Below the pieces are notes generated by a model. That model was not told where the DNA came from. It saw only the letters and a list, made by a program, of their open reading frames with translations, and made no database searches. From Altererythrobacter sp. BO-6 (GTDB lineage Bacteria > Pseudomonadota > Alphaproteobacteria > Sphingomonadales > Sphingomonadaceae), in contig NZ_CP049259.1 in assembly GCF_011047315.1 (NCBI RefSeq), positions 2,709,001 through 2,773,000 of the forward strand: a DNA stretch of 64,000 nucleotides, written 5' to 3'. Both the position numbers and the translations under genes were made by a program. Below, in pieces: positions 16,675-25,772 of this stretch. Each line of letters begins with the position of its first letter. The stretch's first letter is position 1.

Positions 16675-17925
16675 TTAACCTAGTTCGGTGAGGTCCAAGG
16701 CCTCGAGCAGGGCATAACGTGCCGTTGTGACACTGTTTTTGAGCGCTTCCTTGCCGAGATCGGCGGGATCGATCTGTTCGGGCCAGTTGGCGGCGATGAC
16801 CGACTCGATAAGGTCGGCTTTCGCATCGTCCAGCAGGAAGCGCGGGTCGACCGTCGCTGGATCGGCCACGACGCGAAGCCGCAGGCAGGCCGGGCCGCCG
16901 CCATTGGCCATCGACTGGCGCACATCGACCGGGATCACCTGCCGGATCGGGCCGTTTGACGCCATCATTTGCTCGCACCAGTTCCACACCGCTTTGCTCT
17001 CGCGGCATTCCTCAGGCACGATCAGCGCCATCCCGCCTTCGGGCAGGGTCAGCAGCTGCGCATTGAACAGGTAGGTCTTGATCGCTTCGGCCAGGCTCAC
17101 CGCGCTATCGGGCACTTCAACCACCTGCAGCGCGGGGAAGGCCTTGCGCATCGCGTCGTACGCGCCTTGCCGGTCGGCAAAGGCGAGCTCGTGCGCGAAC
17201 ACCACATCTTCATTGGCGACCGCGACGACATCGTTGTGGAACGCGCCTGCTTCGATCGCGACCGGGTTTTGCTCGATGAAAACGGTGCGTTCGGGAGCAA
17301 GCCCGTGCAGACGGGCGACAGCGCGGCACGCTTCGACATGTTGGCGCGCGGGAAATTTGCCACCTGGGCGGCCATAGACAAACACCTCGACTCCTGCTTC
17401 GCCGTGCCCGGCACACAGTCGCATGTGGTTGGCCGCGCCTTCGTCGCCGAAGCTGGGTGGGACGGCGTCATGCACGGTGAAGTGCTCGCTATTTCCGAAG
17501 GCGATCTTCAGCTGGGCTTGCGTATCGGGCCATTCCTGCCCGCGATGCAGCATGGTCACAAGGTTGGCGGGGGTCAGGTGGCACTTGCCGTCGGCGGTGT
17601 CGGGAGCGGGGCTGACGGTCGCGGCGTTGGCGGTCCACATACTGCTGGCCGACCATGCTGCCGCGAGCAGCGCGGGGTTGTGCTCTGCGCCAGGGCCGAG
17701 CCGCTCCAGCAGGCCTATGTTGGGGCGGGGGAGTGGAAGGAAAAAGCCCTGCACCCCAAGCCGCGCGAGATTGCCGCGCATCTTGGTAACCCCCTGCAGC
17801 GCCGCTGCGCGCGGATAGGAAGGGTCACCCTGGTGCATGGCGCTGGCGATATTGCCGAGGCTGAGGCCGGCATAATTGTGCGAAGGGCCGACGATCCCGT
17901 CGAAATTGATTTCCCTCAGGCTCAT
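16675..17925 (-). CDS. astB: N-succinylarginine dihydrolase AstB
   Basis: Second enzyme of the arginine succinyltransferase (AST) pathway: hydrolyses N2-succinylarginine to succinylornithine, CO2 and two ammonia. 416 residues, near the E. coli enzyme's ~447. It starts EINFDGIVGPSHNYAGLSLGNIASA, the hallmark guanidine-modifying fold start. FHNDVVAVANEDVVFAHE (catalytic His region) and MANGGGPACLRLRV (catalytic Cys region, close to the C-terminus) are present. The start overlaps the astA stop by 4 bases (ATGA), so the two are translationally coupled. Confidence 0.96.
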   Translation of the reverse strand: MSLREINFDGIVGPSHNYAGLSLGNIASAMHQGDPSYPRAAALQGVTKMRGNLARLGVQGFFLPLPRPNIGLLERLGPGAEHNPALLAAAWSASSMWTANAATVSPAPDTADGKCHLTPANLVTMLHRGQEWPDTQAQLKIAFGNSEHFTVHDAVPPSFGDEGAANHMRLCAGHGEAGVEVFVYGRPGGKFPARQHVEACRAVARLHGLAPERTVFIEQNPVAIEAGAFHNDVVAVANEDVVFAHELAFADRQGAYDAMRKAFPALQVVEVPDSAVSLAEAIKTYLFNAQLLTLPEGGMALIVPEECRESKAVWNWCEQMMASNGPIRQVIPVDVRQSMANGGGPACLRLRVVADPATVDPRFLLDDAKADLIESVIAANWPEQIDPADLGKEALKNSVTTARYALLEALDLTELG

Positions 17926-18938
17926 CGCGCCACGCTCCAGACCGTGTCACCAGGCTTCACATCCAGCACATCGGCAGCGACGGAATCGATCGCAATGGTG
18001 CCATCCTCATTCACCATGCGCGCGCCGAAGCAGGCGCGGAAGCTGGCGAGCCTGCCCGCCGTGATGATCGCGCGTTCGCCTTCCTTCAAATCGATCGCGG
18101 AGATCTTCCGCGCTTCTGCCTCAGCCACGCTTTTCACCTCGTCGGTGCGTGCCGTCATCGTCGGCCCGCCATCGAAGATGTCTACATAGCCTTCGTAATG
18201 GAAGCCCTCGTTCTCCAGCATCCGCATCGCCGCGCGACCGGTTGGGTGGGGCACGCCGATCACGCTGCGGGCTTCATCGTCCAGCATCGCGACATAGACC
18301 GGGTGCTTGGGCATCAAATCGGCGATAAACTGGTTGCCGTTGATCGCGTTGAAATAGTCCGCTTCCTGGAAGTTCATCCCGAAAAAGCGGCCCGCCACGC
18401 CGTTCCAGAAGGGCGATCCGCCGCGCTCGTCGATGATTCCGCGCAACTCGGCCAAAACGCGGTCGGCAAAGCGGCTGCGATGCATCTTGATGAAGAGATA
18501 GCGGCTGCGCGCCAGCAACAAGCCAAGGCCTCCGGCACGTTCATTGGGGTGGAGGAACAACCCGCCGACTTCGCTCGATCCTTCGAGGTCGGTGACCAGG
18601 CTGAGCAGTTCGGCGCGCACCGTGCGGTCAAGCTCCTGCGAATATTGCGTCAGCGTATTCAAGCGATACGAATAGAACGGCCAACGCTGTCCCACTTTGC
18701 TCATCAGCTGGCAGGTGCCGCGGATCGCGCCAGTTTCGGCGTTCTCAAGCACCAGCACGAATTGCTCATCGGCCAGCTCGTCGCCGTCATTGGCGAATGC
18801 GGTGCTGGCCCGCTCGAGCTTGGCTCCCAGCGCCTTGCGATCAGGCGGCAGATTGGTGAAGCCGCCGCCGGTAAGCTTGGCCATTTCGTACAGCGGCTCA
18901 AGGTCGTCGGCGCGCGCGGCGCGCAGGCGGAAGGTCAA
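17922..18938 (-). CDS. astA: Arginine N-succinyltransferase AstA
   Basis: First enzyme of the AST pathway: transfers succinyl from succinyl-CoA to the alpha-amino group of arginine. 338 residues, matching the family length. Conserved blocks include RAARADDLEPLYEMAKLTGGGFTNLPPDR, GSSEVGGLFLHPNERAGGLGLLLARSRYLFI, FWNGVAGRFFGMNFQEADYF, FIADLMPKHPVYVAML and YVDIFDGGPTM. Overlaps of 4 bases on both sides link it to the M20 hydrolase gene upstream and astB downstream. Confidence 0.96.
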   Translation of the reverse strand: MTFRLRAARADDLEPLYEMAKLTGGGFTNLPPDRKALGAKLERASTAFANDGDELADEQFVLVLENAETGAIRGTCQLMSKVGQRWPFYSYRLNTLTQYSQELDRTVRAELLSLVTDLEGSSEVGGLFLHPNERAGGLGLLLARSRYLFIKMHRSRFADRVLAELRGIIDERGGSPFWNGVAGRFFGMNFQEADYFNAINGNQFIADLMPKHPVYVAMLDDEARSVIGVPHPTGRAAMRMLENEGFHYEGYVDIFDGGPTMTARTDEVKSVAEAEARKISAIDLKEGERAIITAGRLASFRACFGARMVNEDGTIAIDSVAADVLDVKPGDTVWSVAR

Positions 18939-20146
18939 TGGAATTCTCCGTTGGCAATGCGGGTTATGACAAGCGCTGACAGCGCGGCGCGTTCGGCCAG
19001 GCTGGGCACGATCAGGAATTCTTGCGGGCTGTGGATCGCGCCGCCGCGCACGCCCATGGTGTCCACCACCGGGACGCCGCAGGCGGCGATATTGTTGCCA
19101 TCACACACGCCGCCGCTCGATTGCCAGCGGATTGGCTGGCCGAGCTCTTCGCCGCAAGCCTTGACGAGGTCGAACAGCGCCTGCGCGCGGGCATCCACCG
19201 GCTTGGGTGGGCGGGTGACGCCGCCATGGCGATGCACGCCGACTTCGTGCTCGCGCTCGATCGCGGCGAGCACATCAGCGAGGTCGTTATCGAATCCTTC
19301 CATCGCTTCGGTCGACTTGGGCCGGATGTTGAAGCGCAACACTGCGTGGTCGGGCACGACATTGTTCGCGGCGCCGCCTTCCAGCTTGGCCGGATTGATG
19401 GTCAGGTCCTCGCGCTCCATGCTTTTGAGGCGCAGGATCAAATCGGCTGCTGCGACGATCGCGTTGCGCCCTTCGTGCGGATTTCGCCCGGCGTGCGCGC
19501 TCTTGCCGGTGAAGGTGATCGAGTAATTGCCGGTGCCGCCGCGTGCATGCGCCAGCGTGCCATCGGGCAGGGCGGCAGGTTCATAGGTCAGCGCGGCAAG
19601 CTTGCCCTGCGCCAGCTCGGCGATCAGCGTCGCGGACGCAAGCGACCCGGTTTCCTCGTCCGAATTGATCATCACGTCATAGCCGAGCGTGCCCAGTGCG
19701 CCGCTTTCCTCCGCCGCCACGAGCGCATGGAGCATCACTGCGATGCCGCCCTTCATGTCGGCGACACCCGGCCCGTTGAGCGTCTCCTCATCGAGCCACT
19801 GCTGGTTCTGGAAGGTATGATCGGCCGGGAACACCGTGTCCATGTGCCCGGTCAGCAGGATCCGGCGGTTCGCTTGCGGGCGCACCCGCAGCACAAGATG
19901 CCGGCCGTGCGGCTTCTCGTACTCGCGGCCATTCGCGTCGATCGCTGTCACGGGCGCCGGATCGACCAGTTCGATCTCGCCCGGCAGCGCGGCAAAGGCC
20001 TCGGCCAGCGCATCCGCCTGCGTCGCCAGCCCGGAAAGATTCGCTGTACCTGTGTTGATCGCGCTCCACACCTGCACCTGTTCGAGCATGGCGGGCGCAT
20101 CAATCCGCTCGATCAGCGCTGTATGAAGGGCTTGCGATTGTTGCAT
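18935..20146 (-). CDS. M20 family metallohydrolase in the ast operon
   Basis: Zinc-dependent amidohydrolase/peptidase of the M20 (ArgE/DapE/carboxypeptidase G2) family, 403 residues from the ATG at 20146. Metal ligands are visible in order: LLTGHMDTVF (His, Asp), GPGVADMKGG (bridging Asp), NSDEETGS (general-base Glu-Glu), and a C-terminal AIHSPQEF His. Between them lies the dimerisation domain (GTGNYSITFTGKSAHAGRNPHEGRNAIVAAADLILRL). It is the first gene of hydrolase-astA-astB, overlapping astA by 4 bases. M20 enzymes cleave N-acyl amino acids, so it may perform the final deacylation of N-succinylglutamate in place of AstE; that is inference from context. Confidence 0.88.
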   Translation of the reverse strand: MQQSQALHTALIERIDAPAMLEQVQVWSAINTGTANLSGLATQADALAEAFAALPGEIELVDPAPVTAIDANGREYEKPHGRHLVLRVRPQANRRILLTGHMDTVFPADHTFQNQQWLDEETLNGPGVADMKGGIAVMLHALVAAEESGALGTLGYDVMINSDEETGSLASATLIAELAQGKLAALTYEPAALPDGTLAHARGGTGNYSITFTGKSAHAGRNPHEGRNAIVAAADLILRLKSMEREDLTINPAKLEGGAANNVVPDHAVLRFNIRPKSTEAMEGFDNDLADVLAAIEREHEVGVHRHGGVTRPPKPVDARAQALFDLVKACGEELGQPIRWQSSGGVCDGNNIAACGVPVVDTMGVRGGAIHSPQEFLIVPSLAERAALSALVITRIANGEFH

Positions 20147-20318
20147 GTGCAACCGCTCTAGCCGCGCCGTAGCGTCAGGCCAAGCCGTCTGCGCAACTCA
20201 TCCCAAAGTGCGGTTGCAATTGGCTTTTGCATTGGCCATAGCCCGCTCCTCTCCTCCCCAGGAACACATCGACGAACCGCTTGCCAGGTGTCGGCAGGCC
20301 TAGCTGTGCGAGGAATCT

Positions 20319-22415
20319 GTGAGCGAATTTGCAAATCGTGCCGGGATCGGGATCGATCCGCGTCTGGCGACCTTCCTGGAAAGCGAAGTGCTGGGGCCAC
20401 TGGGCCGTGATGTCGATGCTTTCTGGCGCGGATTTGCGGAGCTGCTGGCTGATTTTGCGCCGCGTAATCGCGCGCTGCTGGCCAAGCGTGACGAACTGCA
20501 GGCACAGATCGACGCGTGGCATGTCGAGCGCGCTGGGAGACCACACGATGCGGCGGCCTACAAGGCGTTCCTGACCGAAATCGGCTATCTCGTGCCAGAG
20601 CCCGGCGACTTCACCATCGGCACGCAGAACGTCGATCCTGAAATCGCCACCATGGCCGGCCCGCAGCTGGTGGTGCCGGTGCTGAATGCGCGTTTCCTGC
20701 TCAACGCCGCCAATGCGCGCTGGGGCAGCCTGTACGATGCATTCTACGGTACCGACGCGCTCGATGCGCCGCCTGCACGGCCCGGCGGCTATGACGAGGA
20801 TCGCGGCGCAGCGGTGATCGCGCGCGGGCGCGAATTCCTGGATCAGGCGCTTCCTCTGGTGGATCAGAGCTGGGCTGACCTGAAGGACGAGCACGACGGC
20901 AAACTGCAGGATGAGAGCCAGTATGTCGGCAAGACCGACAAGGGTTTGCTGTTCGTAAACAACGGCTTGCACATCGAAGTTGTGTTCGACCGCGCGCATC
21001 CGGTGGGCAAGACCGACAAGGCCGGGATCGCTGACATCATCTGCAGATCCGCGCTGACGACCATCTGCGACTGCGAGGATTCGGTCGCGGCGGTCGATGC
21101 CGAAGACAAGCTGCTCGCCTATTCCAACTGGCTGGGCGTGATCCGCGGCGACCTGCAGGAAAGCTTCGAGAAGGGCGGTCGCACGCTCACCCGCGCGCTG
21201 GCAGGTGACAAGGCCTACACCGATCGCGATGGCAGCGAGCACAGTCTGCCTGGGCGTAGCCTGCTGTTCGTGCGCAATGTCGGACACCTGATGACCAACC
21301 CGGCGATCCGGCTGGCGGACGGGGGTGAAGTGCCCGAAGGCATCATGGACGCTGTGTTCACCAGCGCGATCGGCGCGCTCGATGTCGAAGGCCATGGCCG
21401 TTACCGTAATTCGAAGACCGGCAGCATCTACATTGTGAAGCCCAAGATGCACGGGCCGGAAGAATGCGCTTTCACCAATGATCTGTTCGATGCCGTGGAA
21501 GACCTGCTCGGCCTGCCGCGCCAGACGATCAAGGTCGGCGTGATGGACGAAGAGCGTCGCACCTCGGCGAACCTTGCCGCCTGCATCCACGCGGTGAAGG
21601 ACCGCGTCGTGTTCATCAACACCGGCTTCCTTGATCGCACCGGGGACGAGATCCACACCTCGATGCAGGCGGGGCCGATGCTCCGCAAGGGGGCGATGAA
21701 GACCAGCACATGGCTCACCGCCTATGAGAAGCGCAATGTCGCGATCGGCCTCAAGCATGGCCTTTCTGGCCGGGCGCAGATCGGCAAGGGCATGTGGGCC
21801 GCGCCCGATCTGATGAAGCAGATGATGGTCGAGAAGATCGGCCATCTGAAGGCCGGGGCGAACACCGCCTGGGTCCCGTCACCCACCGCCGCGACGCTGC
21901 ACGCGCTGCATTATCACCAGTGCGACGTCTTTGCCGAGCAGAAGGGGCTGGGCGAGATCCCGCCGCTCGACGATTTGCTGAGCATCCCGCTGGCTGAAGG
22001 CGTCAACTGGTCGGAAGACGAACTGCGCGAAGAGCTCGACAACAATGCGCAGGGGTTGCTCGGCTATGTCGTGCGCTGGATCGACCAGGGCGTCGGCTGC
22101 TCCAAGGTGCCCGACATCAACGACGTGGGCCTGATGGAAGACCGCGCGACGCTGCGCATCTCCAGCCAGCACATGGCCAACTGGCTGCTCCACGGCGTGG
22201 TGAACAGGGAACAGGTGATGGACAGCCTGCGCCGCATGGCCGCCAAGGTCGACGCGCAGAACGCGGGCGATCCGCTTTACACTCCGCTGGTGGGTAATGA
22301 GGATGGCGAAGCTTTCCGCGCGGCTTGCGACCTGGTGTTCAAGGGCGTCGAGCAACCGAGCGGCTACACCGAGCCACTGCTGCATCATTGGCGGCGGGTG
22401 AAAAAGGGCAGCTAG
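20319..22415 (+). CDS. glcB: Malate synthase G
   Basis: Glyoxylate-cycle enzyme condensing glyoxylate with acetyl-CoA to give malate; Mg2+-dependent, cytoplasmic. 698 residues is close to the ~720 of isoform G. The GTG start at 20319 follows GAGGA (20310-20314). Conserved blocks include [71 protein letters not shown] and the C-terminal [34 protein letters not shown] with its catalytic Asp. It is divergent from the ast operon and overlaps rsmA tail to tail by 4 bases. Confidence 0.97.
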   Translation: MSEFANRAGIGIDPRLATFLESEVLGPLGRDVDAFWRGFAELLADFAPRNRALLAKRDELQAQIDAWHVERAGRPHDAAAYKAFLTEIGYLVPEPGDFTIGTQNVDPEIATMAGPQLVVPVLNARFLLNAANARWGSLYDAFYGTDALDAPPARPGGYDEDRGAAVIARGREFLDQALPLVDQSWADLKDEHDGKLQDESQYVGKTDKGLLFVNNGLHIEVVFDRAHPVGKTDKAGIADIICRSALTTICDCEDSVAAVDAEDKLLAYSNWLGVIRGDLQESFEKGGRTLTRALAGDKAYTDRDGSEHSLPGRSLLFVRNVGHLMTNPAIRLADGGEVPEGIMDAVFTSAIGALDVEGHGRYRNSKTGSIYIVKPKMHGPEECAFTNDLFDAVEDLLGLPRQTIKVGVMDEERRTSANLAACIHAVKDRVVFINTGFLDRTGDEIHTSMQAGPMLRKGAMKTSTWLTAYEKRNVAIGLKHGLSGRAQIGKGMWAAPDLMKQMMVEKIGHLKAGANTAWVPSPTAATLHALHYHQCDVFAEQKGLGEIPPLDDLLSIPLAEGVNWSEDELREELDNNAQGLLGYVVRWIDQGVGCSKVPDINDVGLMEDRATLRISSQHMANWLLHGVVNREQVMDSLRRMAAKVDAQNAGDPLYTPLVGNEDGEAFRAACDLVFKGVEQPSGYTEPLLHHWRRVKKGS

Positions 22416-23233
22416 GACAAAACCCGCGCCACAGCGACGAAATCGTCAACGCCCAAAGTTTCGGCGCGGCGCGTTTCGTCGATCCCGAGCTTTCCTAGTG
22501 CTTCCAGCGCTCCGGGAACGCCCTTCAGGCTTTGGCGCAGCATCTTGCGGCGCTGGCCGAAAGCGGCCTCCGTCAGTCGCTCCAGAACCCGCGCGGAAAC
22601 CCCTTCGGGCATCGCCGCAGGCGTCACATGGACGATGGCGCTCATGACCTTGGGCGGCGGAGTAAAGGCACTGCGGTGCACCTTCATTGCCAGCTTCGCT
22701 GCGCTGCGCCACTGCGCCAGCACCGCCAGCCTGCCATATGCACCGCTGCCCGGCTCGGCGACGATGCGCTGCGCCACCTCCAGCTGGAACATCAGTGTCA
22801 GCGAGGTCCATTGCGGCGGCCATTGCTCGCCGCCCAGCCAGCGGGTGAACAGCGCGGTGCCGACATTGTAGGGCAGGTTCGCGACAATGGCGAAGGGTTC
22901 GCCCCCCATCAGCTCGCCGTGGTCCAGTTTCAAAGCGTCGCCTTCGATCACACGCAGCTGGCCGGGGTAGGCTTCGGCGAGCTCGGCCAGCGCGGGCAGG
23001 CAGCGCTTGTCCATTTCTATCGCGGTCACACGGGCACCGGCCTTGAGCAGCGCGCGCGTCAGCCCGCCGGGGCCAGGGCCGATTTCCAGCACTGCTTGGC
23101 CTGACAGATTGCCCGGGATCGCAGCAATCCGGTCAAGCAATTGCGCATCGAACAGGAAGTTCTGGCCCAGCGCCTTGGATGCGCTGAGCCCGTGTTTCGC
23201 GATAACCTCTCGCAGGGGAGGCAGGTCAGGCAT
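22412..23233 (-). CDS. rsmA: 16S rRNA dimethyladenosine transferase RsmA/KsgA
   Basis: SAM-dependent enzyme that dimethylates A1518 and A1519 of 16S rRNA late in 30S assembly. From ATG 23233 (273 residues) it begins [27 protein letters not shown], the family signature. Motif I ([30 protein letters not shown]) and the NLPY motif ([16 protein letters not shown]) follow, with a C-terminal helical domain ([11 protein letters not shown]). An in-frame upstream extension to 23281 lies in pdxA and is unlikely. It overlaps pdxA by 8 bases at the end of the lptD-surA-pdxA-rsmA operon. Confidence 0.96.
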   Translation of the reverse strand: MPDLPPLREVIAKHGLSASKALGQNFLFDAQLLDRIAAIPGNLSGQAVLEIGPGPGGLTRALLKAGARVTAIEMDKRCLPALAELAEAYPGQLRVIEGDALKLDHGELMGGEPFAIVANLPYNVGTALFTRWLGGEQWPPQWTSLTLMFQLEVAQRIVAEPGSGAYGRLAVLAQWRSAAKLAMKVHRSAFTPPPKVMSAIVHVTPAAMPEGVSARVLERLTEAAFGQRRKMLRQSLKGVPGALEALGKLGIDETRRAETLGVDDFVAVARVLS

Positions 23234-24243
23234 GGCTCGCCCGCCGAAGCGCCATTTCCCCTGCCATGCGGATCGCCGCAATCATCGCGCCGGGATCGGC
23301 AATGCCTTTGCCCGCGATGTCGAAGGCGGTGCCGTGATCGGGCGAGGTCCGCACGATCGGCAGGCCCAATGTCACATTGACCCCTTCGTCGAATTCGAGC
23401 GCCTTGAGCGGCACCAGCGCCTGGTCATGGTACATGCACAGAGCGGCATGATACTGGCTGCGGGCACGCGGGGTGAACAGGGCATCGGCCGGATGCGGAC
23501 CGGTCGCGTCGATCCCTTCCGCCTGCAATGCTGCGATGGCCGGGGCGATGATGCGCGCTTCCTCATCGCCGAACTTGCCGCCTTCGCCTGCATGCGGGTT
23601 GAGCCCCGCGACGGCCAGCCGCGGATGGGCAATGCCGAAGTCGCGCTCCAGCGCATGCGCGGTGATGCGTGCCTTGTGGCAGATCAGGTCATGGCTCAGC
23701 AGGGCGGGAACATCGGCCAGGGCGCAATGGACCGTCAGCGGCACTGTGCGCAAAGTCGGCCCGGCCAGCATCATTACCGCATCACGCTCTGGCAAGCCGC
23801 AGGCATGAGCTAGGAATTCGGTTTGTCCGGGATAGCCGAAGCCGACCTTTGCCAGTTCCGACTTGGCAATGGGCGCGGTCCACGATCGCGCTGGCATTCC
23901 CGCCCGTCACGAGCCGTGCGGCCTGCTCGAGCGAATGCAGCGCAAGCCGCGCACCGGCTTCATCGGGCTTGCCGGGGCTGAAGGCAGCGTCCTTGCCGCC
24001 CAGCACCGGCAGAGCGGTAGCGAAAGCCGAAGCCGCCTCAGCCGGCGTGGTTATCGCGATCAGCGGAACCGTCAGGCCACGGCCTTGCGCTGCAGCTTGC
24101 AGTATTGCCGCGCCGCCGACTGCGAAGAACGGAGGCACCTGCGCGCTATCGCGCCTAGCCCAGGCCTCAGCGATGATTTCCGGCCCGATTCCCGCCGGAT
24201 CGCCCAGCGAAACGGCTATCGGCGCAGGCAGGGCAACGCTCAA
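23226..24243 (-). pseudogene. pdxA: 4-hydroxythreonine-4-phosphate dehydrogenase PdxA, frameshifted
   Basis: NAD-dependent enzyme of de novo pyridoxal phosphate synthesis. The N-terminal part starts at a TTG (24243) whose TTGA overlaps the surA stop: APIAVSLGDPAGIGPEIIAEAW through [21 protein letters not shown]. The frame then breaks, and the rest continues one base on: [28 protein letters not shown], ... [18 protein letters not shown] (metal-binding His), [32 protein letters not shown]. Removing one base from the coding-strand ATCGTGGACC (top strand GGTCCACGAT, about 23878-23886) restores SAIVTAPIAKS, the exact family sequence. A lost pdxA would mean B6 auxotrophy, so a sequence error is more likely than true decay. 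Confidence 0.88.
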
Positions 24244-25589
24244 TTGTACTCGATGTATGCGTCGTTACGCAGGTCGCGCAGATAGCGCTGTGCGCGCTTG
24301 TTGATGCGCTCGTCTTCCAGCTGGTTCAGCAGCTGATCGAAGCTCGGCCCGCCTTCGACCTTGGGATCGTCGCGGCCGCACAGCATGAGTACCCGCACCC
24401 CTTCCGCAATCGAGCCGAACGGAGGCGTCGATTGCCCAAGCTGGAGGTTCAGCACGATATTCTGGAGCTGTTCCGGCAGCGAGCGCGCGCGGATCTGGTC
24501 GTTTGTAACGACATTGGCACCCAGCGACGCCGCTACCGTATCGGCGTCCCCGCATCCGCGCATGGAACGAACGCCGGCAGCGAAAGCTTCAACGCGTGCC
24601 GTTGCCGCTTCCTGTGTGGTGTCCGGTGCGAAATCGATCGAAATCTGCTTGAGGCTCAGCAAGGCGTCGCGCGGATCGGCCATCAGCACCTGGCGCTTGT
24701 CGATCAGGTAGAGGATCGAGAAACCGCCGGGAATTTCGATCGGGCCAACCAGCTGGCCGGGCTGCATTTCAGTAGCTACCGTCGCTAGTTCGGCCGGAAG
24801 CTGGGCCAGCCTGACAAAGCCGAGGTCACCCCCGACTGCGGCTGTCGACGCTTCGGAAAACTGCCGGGCATAGGCAACGAAGCTGCCGCCCTGTTGCAGC
24901 TGTTCCATGATCTGCTGGCCGGTCTGGAGCACGGTTGCACGATTTTCCGGTGTTGCCGACAGGAAGATTTCGCCAAGCCGGTACTCGTCGGTCCCGCGCG
25001 AGGCCTCAAGCCGCTTGAGCAGTTCGTTGACCTCTTCCTCGGACACATTGACGAAGGGCGAGACATTGCGGCTGAGCAGTCGCTGCCACGCCAGTTCGCC
25101 CTGGATCTGCCGCTTCAAAGAGGCGGGGGAGGATCCGATCGAACGCAGGTACTCGTCCATGGCCTTGGTGTCCTGGCCGAAGTTTTCCGCAGCGACATTG
25201 TTATAGGTCGAATCGATCGACGACTGCTCGACCGTTATTTCCTGGGCTTCTGCCGCCTGAATCTGGAGCGTTTCGTCGATCAAATTGCGCAGCACCTGCA
25301 TCCTCAGTCGCTGCAGCTCTTCCGGCCCCAGCTGGTTGCGCGATGCGGAGGTCACCAGCGCCACGCGCTGGTCAACGTCGGTGCCGGTGATCACATGGCC
25401 GTTGACGATCGCGGTGGCGGTGCGAACGTTCGGGTTGGGTTCACCCAGCAACGAGAAATCGGATGGAATCCGCAGCGGATCGTCCGCCGCCGGCGCGGTT
25501 TGCGCGCTCAGGATCGCGGCAGGCGCAGCGATCATCCCGGCTGCTGCGGCCAGGGGAAGAAGCATTTTGTTCAGGCTTTTGCGTGTCAC
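24240..25589 (-). CDS. surA: Periplasmic chaperone/peptidyl-prolyl isomerase SurA
   Basis: Outer-membrane protein chaperone with parvulin domains, acting in the periplasm. A GTG at 25589 gives TRKSLNKMLLPLAAAAGMIAAPAAILSAQ, a signal peptide cleaved near residue 34; the true start is uncertain (an ATG at 25565 is also possible). The SurA N-domain follows (TATAIVNGHVITGTDVDQRVALV ... LRMQVLRNLIDETLQIQAAEAQEITV), then the first parvulin domain (EYRLGEIFLSATPENRATVLQTGQQIMEQLQQGGSFVAYARQFSEASTAAVGGDLGFVRLAQLP). A degenerate second part with paired Cys follows (GCGDAD, LMLCGRDD). It lies between lptD and pdxA, the classical operon, overlapping pdxA. Confidence 0.9.
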   Translation of the reverse strand: MTRKSLNKMLLPLAAAAGMIAAPAAILSAQTAPAADDPLRIPSDFSLLGEPNPNVRTATAIVNGHVITGTDVDQRVALVTSASRNQLGPEELQRLRMQVLRNLIDETLQIQAAEAQEITVEQSSIDSTYNNVAAENFGQDTKAMDEYLRSIGSSPASLKRQIQGELAWQRLLSRNVSPFVNVSEEEVNELLKRLEASRGTDEYRLGEIFLSATPENRATVLQTGQQIMEQLQQGGSFVAYARQFSEASTAAVGGDLGFVRLAQLPAELATVATEMQPGQLVGPIEIPGGFSILYLIDKRQVLMADPRDALLSLKQISIDFAPDTTQEAATARVEAFAAGVRSMRGCGDADTVAASLGANVVTNDQIRARSLPEQLQNIVLNLQLGQSTPPFGSIAEGVRVLMLCGRDDPKVEGGPSFDQLLNQLEDERINKRAQRYLRDLRNDAYIEYN

Positions 25590-25772
25590 GCGATCAATCC
25601 AATTGCAGCGCGCAAAGGCGCCCGTTTCCCGTAAATCCTGGCAAGACCCGGCTGAACGATAGCTGAGCCGGTCCCGCACCGGTTAGTCGCCGCCCAGATA
25701 ACCGGTTTGCGCGTGCCTGCCAACGCTTGAACTTGGGGCAATCCCCGCAAGTCATTTTCGCGCATTAACCCG

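Noticed and set aside
20175..21845. A long open frame (556 codons) antisense to malate synthase G
   Set aside because: It is the mirror of a highly conserved gene in high-GC DNA, its translation has no recognisable domain, and the real gene has all glcB motifs.
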